Positions 10,562 to 20,784 of a stretch of DNA of 64,000 bases are shown one piece after another (the stretch's first letter is position 1; every line of letters begins with the position of its first letter). Made by a program: the position numbers and the translations under genes. The DNA lies in NCBI GenBank assembly GCA_965240325.2, contig OZ251224.1, forward strand, positions 2,480,001 to 2,544,000. The letters run 5' to 3'. The DNA is from Rebecca billardiae RCC1528 (taxonomy: Eukaryota > Haptophyta). The notes beneath the pieces were generated by a model, which worked only from the letters and a program-made list of their open reading frames with translations, had not been told where the DNA came from and searched no databases.

Positions 10562-13468
10562 ATGCGCAAAGCGAAGGGGCCCGCCGGCGCGCCACGCGGC
10601 CTGGGCAGCGATGCCAAGCGCATGAAGCAGGCGACGCTGGCAGGATTCGGCAGGCCCGCGCCCGAGGCCTCGCGGGAGGTGCCGCCGCCGGCCGCCCCGC
10701 CTCCCGCCGTCGCGCCGCCGCTGCAGCCGAGCAACCGGCCATCGCCCTCTGCGCCCATCCAGCCGACGCCGACGCCTGGGCTCAACGCGGAGCAGCGCGC
10801 TGTGGTCGAGGCCGACGGCGGCCTCCTCGTCGTGCACGCCGGCCCCGGCTCTGGTAAGACACGCACGCTCGTCGCGCGAGTCGCACACCTCGTTTGCGAG
10901 CGCAAGCTGCCGCCGAGCTCTCTGGTCGTGCTCACCTTCTCGACGAAGGCGACCAAGGAGCTGCGCACGCGGCTGCAGGGCGCGCTCGACGCGCGCACGG
11001 CCGCCCAGCTCAACATCCACACCTTCCACAGCCTCTGCCGCCGGCTGCTCCTCAAGCACGCGCGCGAGGCGCACGAGTGCGCCGGCGTGCCGACTGGCTT
11101 TGGCATCGCGAGCGAGCGCGCGCAGGCGGAGGCGCGGGCGGAGGCGCTCGAGCGCACGGGGCACGCCGGGCGGCTCCGTGACGATGGCGCGCAGGCGCTC
11201 ATCGAGCACTGCCGCCACGCCGACGCCACGGCCGCCATCCTCTCGGCCGCGTCGCCGGGCTCGCGGGCGGCGCTTGCGAGCGCGCTCGCGGCGGCGAGTG
11301 GCGGCTCGGCGGCGGGCGGCGACGGCAGCGGCGGCGGCGTGCTGGCCGAGTGCGACATGTCGCCCGGCGAGATGCGCCGCGTGGTCGGCGCGTACACCGC
11401 GGCGCTCCGAGCGCGCGGGCTCCTCGACTTCGAGGACCTCGTGCTCTGCGCTACCTCGCTGCTGCGCTCGCCGCACGGCGCGGCCGCGCGCGCGCCCATC
11501 GAGCACGTTCTTCTCGACGAGTTCCAGGATACTTCCGCGCCGCAGTGCGCGCTCGCGGTGCTGCTGAGCGCGCGCACGCGGAATCTGACGGTGGTGGGCG
11601 ACCCGGACCAGGCGATCTACGGCTGGCGCTTCGCGTGCGTCGCGGGTGAAGCCGTCGTGCGCGCGCTCGCCCTGGACTGGGGCGCGGCGCCGGGCGCGTC
11701 CCAAGCGCTGGCGACGAGCGCGGGCCGCGCCCCCGCGGACGAGGGCAAGGGCGGCGGTGGCGGCGGTGGCGGCGCCACGCCCGCGGCGCCCGCGGAGCAG
11801 CGCGACGCCAGCGTGAGCGGCTGCGCCCGCGGCTCAGCCGGGGCGCGCACGCTGCGGCTCGCGACCAACTACCGCAGCACCTGGCCCATCGTCGCCGTGG
11901 CCAACGCCATCCTCGCCTCCGAAGGGCACGGCCTCGTCGCGCGCGACGCAAAGCGCTCGAGCGGAGGCCGCGAGGGCGCTCGTGTTCTGATCGTCGAGTG
12001 CGAGGGCGCCGCCGACGAGATCGACGCGCTCGTCGGCTTCCTGTCGGAGGCGAGCGAGGCCGGCGTCGCGCCGGCGGAGATGGCGGTGCTCACGCGCACG
12101 GGCCGGGACGTGCGCGCCCTCGCCGACGCCCTCGGCGCGCGCGGCTTTGCGGCCGGCGCCGGTCGGTCCGCCCTCGGCGGGCGAGCGGAGGCGCGCAGCG
12201 CGTGCGCACTGCTGATGGCAGCCGCGGCCGCGCGGCCGGAGCGCGGCGCGCTGAAGCGCGCGGTGCAGCTGTGCGCGGGCGTCGGCCCGTCGCTGGCCGA
12301 CACGATCGTCGACGCCGTACCCGCGCCGCACGACGACCCAACCTCCGCGCCCGGCGCGTGCGCCGACGGGGCGCTCTTCCGGCGCGCTCTCAAGAACGCC
12401 CCTCTCCGGCTGCCGGCCGGCGGCGGCGCCAAGGCCGTCACGACTCGGCGCGAGCTGAGCAGATTCGCGGCGGAGGTGGCGGCGCTGACCCAGCTGGCGC
12501 ACGGCGGCGCGCCGGTAGATCAGATGCTCAGCGCTGTGTACTCGGGCGCGCTGGGCGCGCTGCTCGTCTCAGGCGCGTCGGCGGCGGCGGCCAAGGCGGC
12601 GGAGGCGCCTGCGGCCGGCGACGCGGCCGGCGCCTCCGCCGCGGGCGCAGCCGAGGGCGAGGGCTCGAGCACGCGCAGCGCGCTCGTCGAGCTCGCGCGT
12701 GAGCAGGCCGGTGCGCTCTGCGAGGGCGACGATGCCGCGACGCAGGCGGACGCACGCGTGCGCGCCTTTGCCGAGGCCGTCGGCGTGTCCTTCACCTCCG
12801 AAGGCGGCGCCCCCGCGCCTCGGGTCGAGGGCGCGAGCGGCGCGCACGCGCCGGCCGCGCTCGGACCGGGCGAAGTCGCCCCGCAGCGCGTGGCGGGCGG
12901 CATCACGGTGATGACGATCCACCAGGCGAAGGGCCTGGAGTGGTCGGCCGTCGCCATCGCGGGCGTGGAGGATGGCACCATCCCGCACGCGCTCTCGGGC
13001 TGCACCCCGGCCGGGCGGGCCGAGGAGCGCCGCTTGCTGTACGTCGGAGCCACGCGCGCCAAGGCTCGGCTTGTGCTCACGCATACGGGCGCGCGCAGCC
13101 CGTTCCTGCGCAGCCTGCCGGCGGAGCACGTCGAGTATCGCGTCGTCCTCGAGCGCCCGAGCGTCGGTGCCGGAGGTCCGAGCCAAGTCCCCGGCCAGCA
13201 CCACGATGCGATGGCGCCCGGCGCGCCCGGCGCTGCGCACGGCCGCGCGCCATGCGGCGGCACGTCGCACTCGCAGGGCCCGGTTGTGCAGTTCAGCCGG
13301 CGCGCGGGCAAGGGGCCTCAGTCGGCGGCGGCGGCCGGCGCGCGCAGCTTCAATGGTGGCGGCTTTTCGGCAGCTGCGACTGGTGGCTTCTGCACCGCAG
13401 CGTCGATGCTCGCCAAAGGGCGGGCGCCTCTGGGTCAGGGTGCCGCTGACGGCGGCACGCGCCAGTGA
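10562..13468 (+). CDS. UvrD/PcrA/Srs2-type SF1A DNA helicase
   Basis: Single-exon frame of 968 residues. All core motifs of a superfamily 1A 3'-5' DNA helicase are present: Q-motif LNAEQRAVV (about 76-84), Walker A AGPGSGKT (93-100), motif Ia TFSTKATKEL, TFHSLCRRLL, Walker B LLDEFQDT (317-324), motif III GDPDQAIYGWR (346-356), motif IV TNYRST, motif V TIHQAKGLEW (785-794) and motif VI LLYVGATRAK (825-834). Eukaryotic members (Srs2, plant and algal UvrD-like proteins) dismantle recombination intermediates or act in repair. An N-terminal QATLAGFG (23-30) resembles a PCNA-binding PIP box except that the last aromatic is Gly. Gly/Ala-rich inserts lie near residue 390-420 and in the C-terminal third. 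Start chosen at the first Met of the frame; Met21 is an alternative. Confidence 0.88.
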   Translation: MRKAKGPAGAPRGLGSDAKRMKQATLAGFGRPAPEASREVPPPAAPPPAVAPPLQPSNRPSPSAPIQPTPTPGLNAEQRAVVEADGGLLVVHAGPGSGKTRTLVARVAHLVCERKLPPSSLVVLTFSTKATKELRTRLQGALDARTAAQLNIHTFHSLCRRLLLKHAREAHECAGVPTGFGIASERAQAEARAEALERTGHAGRLRDDGAQALIEHCRHADATAAILSAASPGSRAALASALAAASGGSAAGGDGSGGGVLAECDMSPGEMRRVVGAYTAALRARGLLDFEDLVLCATSLLRSPHGAAARAPIEHVLLDEFQDTSAPQCALAVLLSARTRNLTVVGDPDQAIYGWRFACVAGEAVVRALALDWGAAPGASQALATSAGRAPADEGKGGGGGGGGATPAAPAEQRDASVSGCARGSAGARTLRLATNYRSTWPIVAVANAILASEGHGLVARDAKRSSGGREGARVLIVECEGAADEIDALVGFLSEASEAGVAPAEMAVLTRTGRDVRALADALGARGFAAGAGRSALGGRAEARSACALLMAAAAARPERGALKRAVQLCAGVGPSLADTIVDAVPAPHDDPTSAPGACADGALFRRALKNAPLRLPAGGGAKAVTTRRELSRFAAEVAALTQLAHGGAPVDQMLSAVYSGALGALLVSGASAAAAKAAEAPAAGDAAGASAAGAAEGEGSSTRSALVELAREQAGALCEGDDAATQADARVRAFAEAVGVSFTSEGGAPAPRVEGASGAHAPAALGPGEVAPQRVAGGITVMTIHQAKGLEWSAVAIAGVEDGTIPHALSGCTPAGRAEERRLLYVGATRAKARLVLTHTGARSPFLRSLPAEHVEYRVVLERPSVGAGGPSQVPGQHHDAMAPGAPGAAHGRAPCGGTSHSQGPVVQFSRRAGKGPQSAAAAGARSFNGGGFSAAATGGFCTAASMLAKGRAPLGQGAADGGTRQ

Positions 13469-13776
13469 TGACTACTGTACGTCTGACGCCTCTGAGAGTG
13501 CCCGCGCGCGCAGGCCGCAGCCCCATACCAGTACTGTCAGCAGGCGCCTGCATGTCTGATTTCGGCGGCCGATGTCGCGCGTATTTCCTAGACCTAATAA
13601 GTCAGAGTCTTATACGCGATGATCTTCTTATTAATATTACAATATAATCTATATTATAAAAATTATTCTTACGTCTACGACTCAGACGTTACGGTATTGT
13701 TACGACTCTCCTCGGATCGAGGCTTCGAGCGACGACTAGCTAGTAGCTACTCTGACGTTCACGTACTTGGCGGTGA
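13469..13776. other. Short intergenic region with AT-rich patch
   Basis: Space between two convergent stop codons. Positions 13585-13685 are strikingly AT-rich for this window, consistent with 3' end formation or a degenerate insertion. No gene seen. Confidence 0.5.
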
Positions 13777-15060
13777 CTACTTATTGGCATTATTCGCCGA
13801 TGAGTCGTCACGTCGCGGTTCGGCTTCCGCCGATGATTCACGCCACCACAGGGACGGCGGGGCCGGGGTCCACGTCTCGCGGGCGGTCCGAGTCGCGGGC
13901 CACGAGAGCCATTCGCGACAATTGCCACCTGTGCCAAGTCGGGGGCCATCGAGCCGTGCGGTCGTCAGAGCGCGCATCGCCACTGCCGCCGCGTGTGCGG
14001 GCAAACCAGGGCAGCCGTGGGCCATTGACCTATCGGCTATGCCGCTTGCGCAATCGGGCACGTGGCAACGGGTGCCGTTCCCGATCTTGGAGATGACAGT
14101 GTCAAACTTGATCGTCGCGCCATCCGGCTGGCTCGCTTTCAACCGGCCAAGGGTGCTGTTCCACAACTGGTGGCTGGGGAAGTTCGGCATCACGACCGTG
14201 GGCACGCCACGAGCCCTCAGCAGCTGGTAGAGCTCGTCCAACGCGTGATTCTTCTCCTCCTTAGGCGATCCCAGATCGACCCAGTAGGGGCTGGATTCGT
14301 TCAGCTGCTCGATCTTCCCAGTGCGGCGCGCGCGATGTCCAGCGAAGAATCGTGGCGGGTGAGGCAGAGCCAACAGCGCACCCGTAAAGTGTGCGCGGCT
14401 CAGCAGCGAGCCGAGACGCTGGCGCAGCGGTGGGGTGGACGGGAGGAACGGGTCTTGGAAGCACATGTGGTTGATGATGGCAAAGACGCTCGCACCGTTG
14501 GGCAGCACAAAGAAGTAGATGTGGCCATCCGGCCAATGCGGCGTGATCATGTCAGGATGGTGCTCAAGGCACGACGGCGTGCCGGGTGGCGCAGCTGCCG
14601 CCAGCGAGCGCCCAGTGACGCACGCCAGCTTGAAGCTGCTCTGCGTGTCACGCAGCGCCTGCGGCAGGCCGGTAGGCGGGAGCTGGATGTCGCAACCAGT
14701 ACCATTGTGGTAGGCGGCCCACGGTTCGGCGCTGACGTGGGGCGTGTACAGGGCGACCCCAGGCGCTTGGCAAGCGATCGCACGTACGAGAGCGCGCGTG
14801 TTGGACGTGCCAGTGATCATGATGCGAGAGTTCGCTGGCAGTGCAAAATCGCAGATGTTGGGAGATGGAAGAGCAGCGAGATGATTGGCATACCGTGGAC
14901 CAGCGCACTCGCCGGCGTGCAATGGGCATTCGAGCATGGCATGAGCGGTGTGGCAGCCGAACAAGGCGGCGCTGATGATGACGGCGCCGGCTCGTGACGA
15001 CACTTGCGCAACAGGTGCCCTCCTGCACGCGGGCATGGCCAACCTGCCCTGCCGGGCCAC
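13777..15060 (-). CDS. Secreted protein of unknown function, possibly SGNH-like
   Basis: Intronless frame of 427 residues. The N terminus has a basic stretch followed by a hydrophobic segment (AGAVIISAALFGC) and a plausible cleavage site at HTAHA, so it probably enters the secretory pathway; Met9 is an alternative start. Four N-glycosylation sequons are visible (NGT, NES, NST, NGT), plus several cysteines. Near the start of the mature protein, MITGTSNTR resembles block I of SGNH/PC-esterase-like enzymes (GDSxxR) with Thr-Ser in place of Asp-Ser. A C-terminal region with paired cysteines and MAHGCPG could hold the matching histidine. I do not recognise the family, and the enzyme suggestion is inference. 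Its lower GC than neighbouring genes and long coherent frame support a real gene. Its start faces that of the thioesterase, 91 bp away. Confidence 0.6.
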   Translation of the reverse strand: MARQGRLAMPACRRAPVAQVSSRAGAVIISAALFGCHTAHAMLECPLHAGECAGPRYANHLAALPSPNICDFALPANSRIMITGTSNTRALVRAIACQAPGVALYTPHVSAEPWAAYHNGTGCDIQLPPTGLPQALRDTQSSFKLACVTGRSLAAAAPPGTPSCLEHHPDMITPHWPDGHIYFFVLPNGASVFAIINHMCFQDPFLPSTPPLRQRLGSLLSRAHFTGALLALPHPPRFFAGHRARRTGKIEQLNESSPYWVDLGSPKEEKNHALDELYQLLRARGVPTVVMPNFPSHQLWNSTLGRLKASQPDGATIKFDTVISKIGNGTRCHVPDCASGIADRSMAHGCPGLPAHAAAVAMRALTTARLDGPRLGTGGNCREWLSWPATRTARETWTPAPPSLWWRESSAEAEPRRDDSSANNANK

Positions 15061-15151
15061 ACTCAGAGGTCCTGCAGCTGAGGGCGGCCATGCGCTTTCC
15101 TGCTGCCGCGCATTTCGGGAGACCCGGCCTGATGCACTGAATCACTGATCG
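15061..15151. promoter_or_regulatory. Compact divergent promoter (91 bp)
   Basis: Only 91 bp separate the start codons of two head-to-head genes, so their core promoters must overlap or their transcripts begin inside each other's 5' regions. No clear motif. Confidence 0.45.
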
Positions 15152-15949
15152 ATGGTCGTGAGCCGAGTTCTCGCCTTCGCCGCCTCGCTGCTGACCGGCG
15201 CAGAAGGCGCCCGGTCGCTGCAGATGTCAGCCGTCTTCGATCGCGTGGCGGTCGACCGGGCCACACAGCGTATCACCATCGCCCACGACCCCGCTTCGGG
15301 CAGCGCTCCGACCGCTTCCGTCGTCGTCATGCACGGGCTGGGCGATTCATCGCAGGGATGGCTGGACGTGGCGGCTATGTGGGCCAAGGCATTCCCGAGC
15401 GCTCGGTTTGTGCTGCCCACTGCGCCCGTGCGCCCAATCACGTTGAATGGCGGGATGCGCATGACGGGCTGGTACGACATTGCGTCCCTGGACTCGGACC
15501 GGGCGGAGCAGACGTGCGACGGGATCGACGAGTCTCGCGCGATCATCGACGCGATCATCGACGAGGAGGCGCGCGCCGTCGGAGGCTCGTCGCGTGTCGT
15601 GCTCGCGGGTTTCTCGCAGGGCGGCGCGCTCGCCCTCTACACCGGCCTGCAGCGCGCCTCCGAGCCCATCGCAGGCGTGCTGTGCATGTCGGGCTACCTG
15701 CCCAAGGCGGAGGCGTGGGCTCCCGCCGGGCCCATGCGCGCCGCGCCCGTGCTCCTCTGCCACGGCGACTCGGACCCGCTCGTGCGGCCAGACTGGGCGG
15801 CCAAGTCAGCGGCTGCTCTGAAGGAGGCGCACGGCATGGCCTCGGTCGAGCTCAAAATGTACAAGGGCATGGAGCACTCGGCCTGCGAGGAGGAGATCCG
15901 TGACGCGGCGGCTTTCCTGGCCCGCGTGCTCGGCCTGTCGCCCTCGTAG
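15152..15949 (+). CDS. Acyl-protein thioesterase / carboxylesterase (LYPLA-like)
   Basis: Intronless frame of 265 residues with an alpha/beta-hydrolase fold of the acyl-protein thioesterase family, which removes palmitoyl groups from proteins or hydrolyses lysophospholipids. The family blocks are all here: VVMHGLGDSSQGW, the APxRPxTxNxGxxMxxWYDI region, the nucleophile elbow GFSQGG with Ser155, HGDSDPLV with Asp208, and GMEHSA with His242, so the catalytic triad looks complete. Met25 (position 15224) would give a protein of typical family length (about 240). The extra 24 residues are hydrophobic with a Gly-Ala-Glu-Gly-Ala segment and could be a signal or targeting peptide. Cytosolic APTs lack such a leader, so either the start is downstream or this copy is targeted to an organelle or secreted. 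Confidence 0.88.
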   Translation: MVVSRVLAFAASLLTGAEGARSLQMSAVFDRVAVDRATQRITIAHDPASGSAPTASVVVMHGLGDSSQGWLDVAAMWAKAFPSARFVLPTAPVRPITLNGGMRMTGWYDIASLDSDRAEQTCDGIDESRAIIDAIIDEEARAVGGSSRVVLAGFSQGGALALYTGLQRASEPIAGVLCMSGYLPKAEAWAPAGPMRAAPVLLCHGDSDPLVRPDWAAKSAAALKEAHGMASVELKMYKGMEHSACEEEIRDAAAFLARVLGLSPS

Positions 15950-16614
<665 letters not shown>

Positions 16615-18142
16615 TCATGTCGGGCGTCGGGCAGCTGGCCCAACGCGCTTGCGCCGCTTGGCTCCCGAGTGCAGCCACGCGATGATGTGCCTGACGGGGC
16701 CGCGGTACGCGCGCAGCTGCTCGTAGAATGCGGGCAGCGACGACAACACGGCGAGGTGCATCTCGTCGTCAGCGCCGATGGCATGCACCTGCGCGTCGCG
16801 AGCGCGCAGCGCGCGTCGCGTGCGAGAGCGGTCAGCAGCGCGCGGTGGGCTGGTGCCAGCGCGCGCGCGGTGCGGGCGGATGGGCGCGCCACGCGCACGC
16901 GCGCGCACGCGCGCGCACCTTGCATGCGTGCGCGTGCAGCATCACGCCGTACCGCCGGTTGTCCTCGGTCTCGCACAACGCCTCGAAGGTGGGCACGACG
17001 ATCGGCTCGTCGTCGTCCGCCGCTGAGGGCGCCGCCTCGTCCGTGGCGCCGCCTGGCGCGTCGTCGAGCTCGGGCGGGCCGCCGACCCGCGGCAGCCTGA
17101 CGGCGATCGGCGGCTCGTCACAGCCGAGGAAGACGACGTCGAGCATGAGCAGCGCGGACGTGAGCGCGATCAGCCGCTCGCGCTCGGCCACGTCCACGTC
17201 GAGCACGCGCGGCGCGGAGTCGTGCGCGGCGGGCGCGCCGTCGCGCGGCTCGCGGCCGAGCTCCTCGCACCAGTCGGCGTGCACCGCGCGCTCGGCGAGC
17301 TCGGTGCGCTCGGCGGCGGCGACGATCTGCGTGACGAGCGGCGAGTGCAGCATGTCCGCGTGCCGACGCAGCTGGCGCAGCGCGTTCGTCACCATCGCCG
17401 CGAAGTTGTCTACGTTGTACAGCGGGCACGCGAAGCGCGCGGCCTCAAGTCTCGCCAGGACGGTCGCCTTGAGTGCCTCGAGTGGAGCGGACTCCTCGTT
17501 GAGGATCATCTGCAGGTGGAAGCGCATGGAGGAGAGGAGCAGCTGCTGCAGCCGCCACTGCAGCACGAGCTGCCGCTGCCGCGGCGCCGCGCTGCCGTTC
17601 GCGCCCGCGCGCCTGCCCGCGGCGCCGGCCTCGCCGCGCGGCGTGCCGCCGAGCAGTCTCGCAAACTCCTCGGCGTAAAAGCGCGCGACCGTTCGCATCG
17701 GCGTCGACACGTTCGTGCCGTCGTCCGAGGCCATCTGCTGCAGGGACTCGCAGAGCATGTGCACGCAGTCCTCGCACGCCGAGTCCTGCGCGCGAGGCGA
17801 GGCGCCGGCGCGGGCGCGCGCGCGGGCACGTGAGCGACGGTATGCGCGAGCGGCCGCAGCACGCGCGCCGGCCGCGTCGCTCCCGCGCGCGCGACGGCGC
17901 ACCTGCTGCATGAGGTTGATCAGCGGCTGCTGCCGCGCCTGGAGCTCCCACAGCGCGTCGATGAGCTGGTCCTGCGCGCGCTCCGAGCCCATCACAAACA
18001 TGTTCGGCGGCTGGACGGCCGAGAGGTCGTGCGTCGCGAACGTCACGCGGCGCTTCTTGCGCGGCCGCTGCGAGTCCTCACCATGCGCCGCGGCGTGCTG
18101 GGCGCTGTCGCTCGCGCTCGCCGCGGCGGCGCTCTCCGCCAT

Positions 18143-18183
<41 letters not shown>

Positions 18184-19447
18184 AGGCCGCGGCGGCGGAG
18201 ATGGCGGGCACGGGGGCCGCCGCGTCGTCGGCCGCCTCGGCCGGCGCTGCGTCCGCCGGCGCGCGCGCGACGCCATTCGTCAGCCCACGCCTCTCACCGT
18301 CCGCCGCCGCCTCGTGCGCAGCGCCGGGCGCGGCGCCGGCGCCGGCGGGCGCGTGCGCGCCATCGCCGTCGGTGGCCGGGTCGGCCTTGGCCGGCGCGGC
18401 GGCGGCGGCCGCTGCCGCCGCCGCGGCCGCCTCGGCGGCGGCGGCCACCGCCTCATCGCGCGCTCGCGCAGCTGCTGCCGCCGCCATCTCGAGCTCCGCG
18501 CTGCGCAGCCGCGACTGCTCTTGCTGTCGGTCCTCGTCGTACAGGCGCAGCTGCGCGACCATCACGTCGACGCGCGCGACTTGCTCGAGCACGCGCATGA
18601 GGCACGGGCGCAGGTGCGCGATCAGCGGGTGCACGGCCACGCGTGAGTCGCGCGGCGCGCCGTGCACCGGCTTGGGAAGCCCGTCGCGCGCGGCGAGCTG
18701 CTCTGAGGTCCAGTCGAGAGAGACGGTGCTGGCGAGCTCGAGGAGCGCGGGCAGCGTCGAGATGGTCTGGTCGGCGCGCGGCTGCGCGACGACGCTGGCT
18801 GGGCCGGGCGTGCCCGGCGTGCCCGGCGCGCCGGGCGCGTTGAGCGGCGCGGCGATGGGCACGGCCACGGGGCTCGGGCCGGGCGGCAGCGCGAGCGGCG
18901 GCGCGGCCTGCGACGCCAGCCTCGGCGACGGCGTCGCGAGCACGCGCTCGGCCCCGGCGGCGCCGCCGCGCGCTTCGTTCGCCTCCAAGGCGAGCACGCG
19001 ACGCAGCAGCGCGCCTTTCTCCAGCCGTTCGCGCTCGAGCTCCGCGCTCAGTGCCGCCACGCGCTCCGTCGCGCTGTGCAGCATTCGCTGCAGCTCGTCC
19101 ACGCGCGCCGCGAGGCCGTGCACCTCCGCGCTGCCGTCTGCGGCGGCGAGCGCGGCGGCATCTGGCGCGGCGGCGGCGCTGGTTGGCCGATGCGCGGACG
19201 GCGCGCCCGCTGGCTCGGATAGCGCCTGCTCCAGAAGCGCGCCTGCGGCGAGCGCGACGTCCTCGTTCTCGTTGCGCGCAGCAGCGAGCGCGTCCCCGTT
19301 GAGGCCGTCGGTGCCTGCGGCCATGGCGTCGACGTGGCTCACGAATCCGCTCTGCCGCCGCTTCCGCATCGGCTTGCGGTGCGGCGCGTCCGCCTCGCCG
19401 TTCCCATTGGCGAGGTCGGCGTCCGCGTCCGCAAGGTCGGGCTTCAT
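16615..19447 (-). CDS. Large Ala-rich coiled-coil protein with NLS and RVxF-like motif
   Basis: Proposed exons on the minus strand are 19447-17903, 17785-16919 and 16788-16615, giving 861 residues. Intron 1 (117 bp, a multiple of three, stop-free) begins GTGCGC and ends GCGCAG; removing it joins LINLMQQ to DSACEDC. Intron 2 (130 bp) joins LHAHACK to VHAIGADDEMH. I do not recognise the family. Visible parts are a basic N terminus (RKPMRKRR), a predicted coiled coil at about 107-158, Pro/Gly linkers, long poly-Ala stretches, a basic cluster RPRKKRR directly followed by RVTF (467-470) that fits a PP1-docking RVxF motif, and an alpha-helical C-terminal third without repeats that looks like a folded domain. 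A nuclear protein is inferred. The gene is divergent from the KDM3-like gene. Confidence 0.7.
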
Positions 19448-19900
19448 CGCGCCTCCGCTTCAGCGCCACCGGCGCTGGATGCCTGCATCCAAAGCACCGG
19501 GCGTGCAGCGCTGCGAGCGCGCGCGCTCTACGCTCGCGTTGAGCGCGCCCAGTTGCGGGGCGAGCTTGGATGCGGGGCAGTGAGAACGGACGCGGCTGGA
19601 CCAGTCATTTGCCGGCATTCCCCGATCGGCGGAGATCCGCAAAGGCCTAGTATCTGGCCATCACATTGTGCAAATCATGCATGTCGTTCTCTCCCAAGCT
19701 GAAAGCATGCAGCACGCCAAGTTGGCCTGTCTACCCGCATGCGTTCCGGTGCGACGGAACCGGGTCAACGACTTTTGCTGTGTCCATCGTCCCGACCGCG
19801 GAGGGTCGCCCCGTTGGCGCGTTTGGAGGCCGGGTGGACCGCGTCCAGAACGGGCATAGACCTGCCCAGTGAGCGCGCGGCACCACAGGCGCCGAGCAGC
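19448..19900. promoter_or_regulatory. Divergent promoter region, coiled-coil gene / KDM3-like gene
   Basis: About 450 bp between opposing start codons. It is less GC-rich than the coding DNA, especially 19600-19800. The KDM3 frame remains open upstream to 19739, so a longer N terminus is possible; the sequence around 19901 fits better as a start because the conserved part follows it. Confidence 0.45.
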
Positions 19901-20688
19901 ATGCCGTCAACCGCCGACGGCGAGGGCGTCGTGCGTGTGGCTGGCCTGTCCATCCCAACCTGCGCGTACCTGTGCGCCGTGGAGCCTGGGCACGCGCCGG
20001 CGATCGACACGGCGGCGGCGTGGCCGCCGGCGGAGTGGCCCGCGCAGTTCGACCCGGACCTCTGCCTCTGCCAGCGCACGCCCACCGCCAACCAGGGCCA
20101 CAAGTACTGGTGCGCGGGCTGTCGGCTCTGGCTGCACGCGTCGTGCGCCGGGCGGAAGGGCGACGAGATCAAGCGCGCGATCCAGCAGAAGCGCGAGTGG
20201 ACGTGCATCCGCTGCGCGGCTGCGCGGTACGCGGCCATACGCCGCGCTGCCGCCCGCGCCCCCTCCGCCGCCGCGCACGCGGACCAGGCGGAGTCTCGCA
20301 AGCGCGCGCGGCTTCCGACGACGGCCGAGCGCGCGAGCGCGAAGGCCCCAGCGCAGAAGAAGAAGCGCGTGCGCGTGCGCGGGCCGGACAAGCGGCGCAG
20401 CCACCACCGAGCCCCTCCGAGCGCGCAGCCTGGCGCCGGCTCCGCCGCCGCGCCGCCGCTCACGGCGAACGGGCACGCGAGCGAAGGCGCGCGCGCGCCG
20501 CGGCCGCACGCTCGCGCGCCACCGGAGGCTGAGCCCCACCCGGCGACGGACGCCGCGCTGCTCGACGCGTCGCGCACGCGCGAGCACCGGCTGCTGCTCG
20601 TGCTCCAGCGCAACCACACGGCCGAGGGCGCACCCGCGCTCGCGCCCGGCGCGCCCGTCGGCGCGTCCGACGGCGCGTCCAGAGCGGT

Positions 20689-20784
<96 letters not shown>

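Noticed and set aside
14062-14997. 311-codon plus-strand frame
   Set aside because: It is antisense to the secreted protein gene, which has a signal peptide, sequons and balanced composition; the plus frame has none.
16832-16918. Unspliced C terminus of the coiled-coil gene
   Set aside because: Low-complexity Arg/Ala intron read-through; splicing at GTGCGC to GCGCAG reaches a balanced 57-residue end.
17715-19583. 622-codon plus-strand frame
   Set aside because: Antisense shadow of the coiled-coil gene; Ser/Ala/Arg-rich without motifs.
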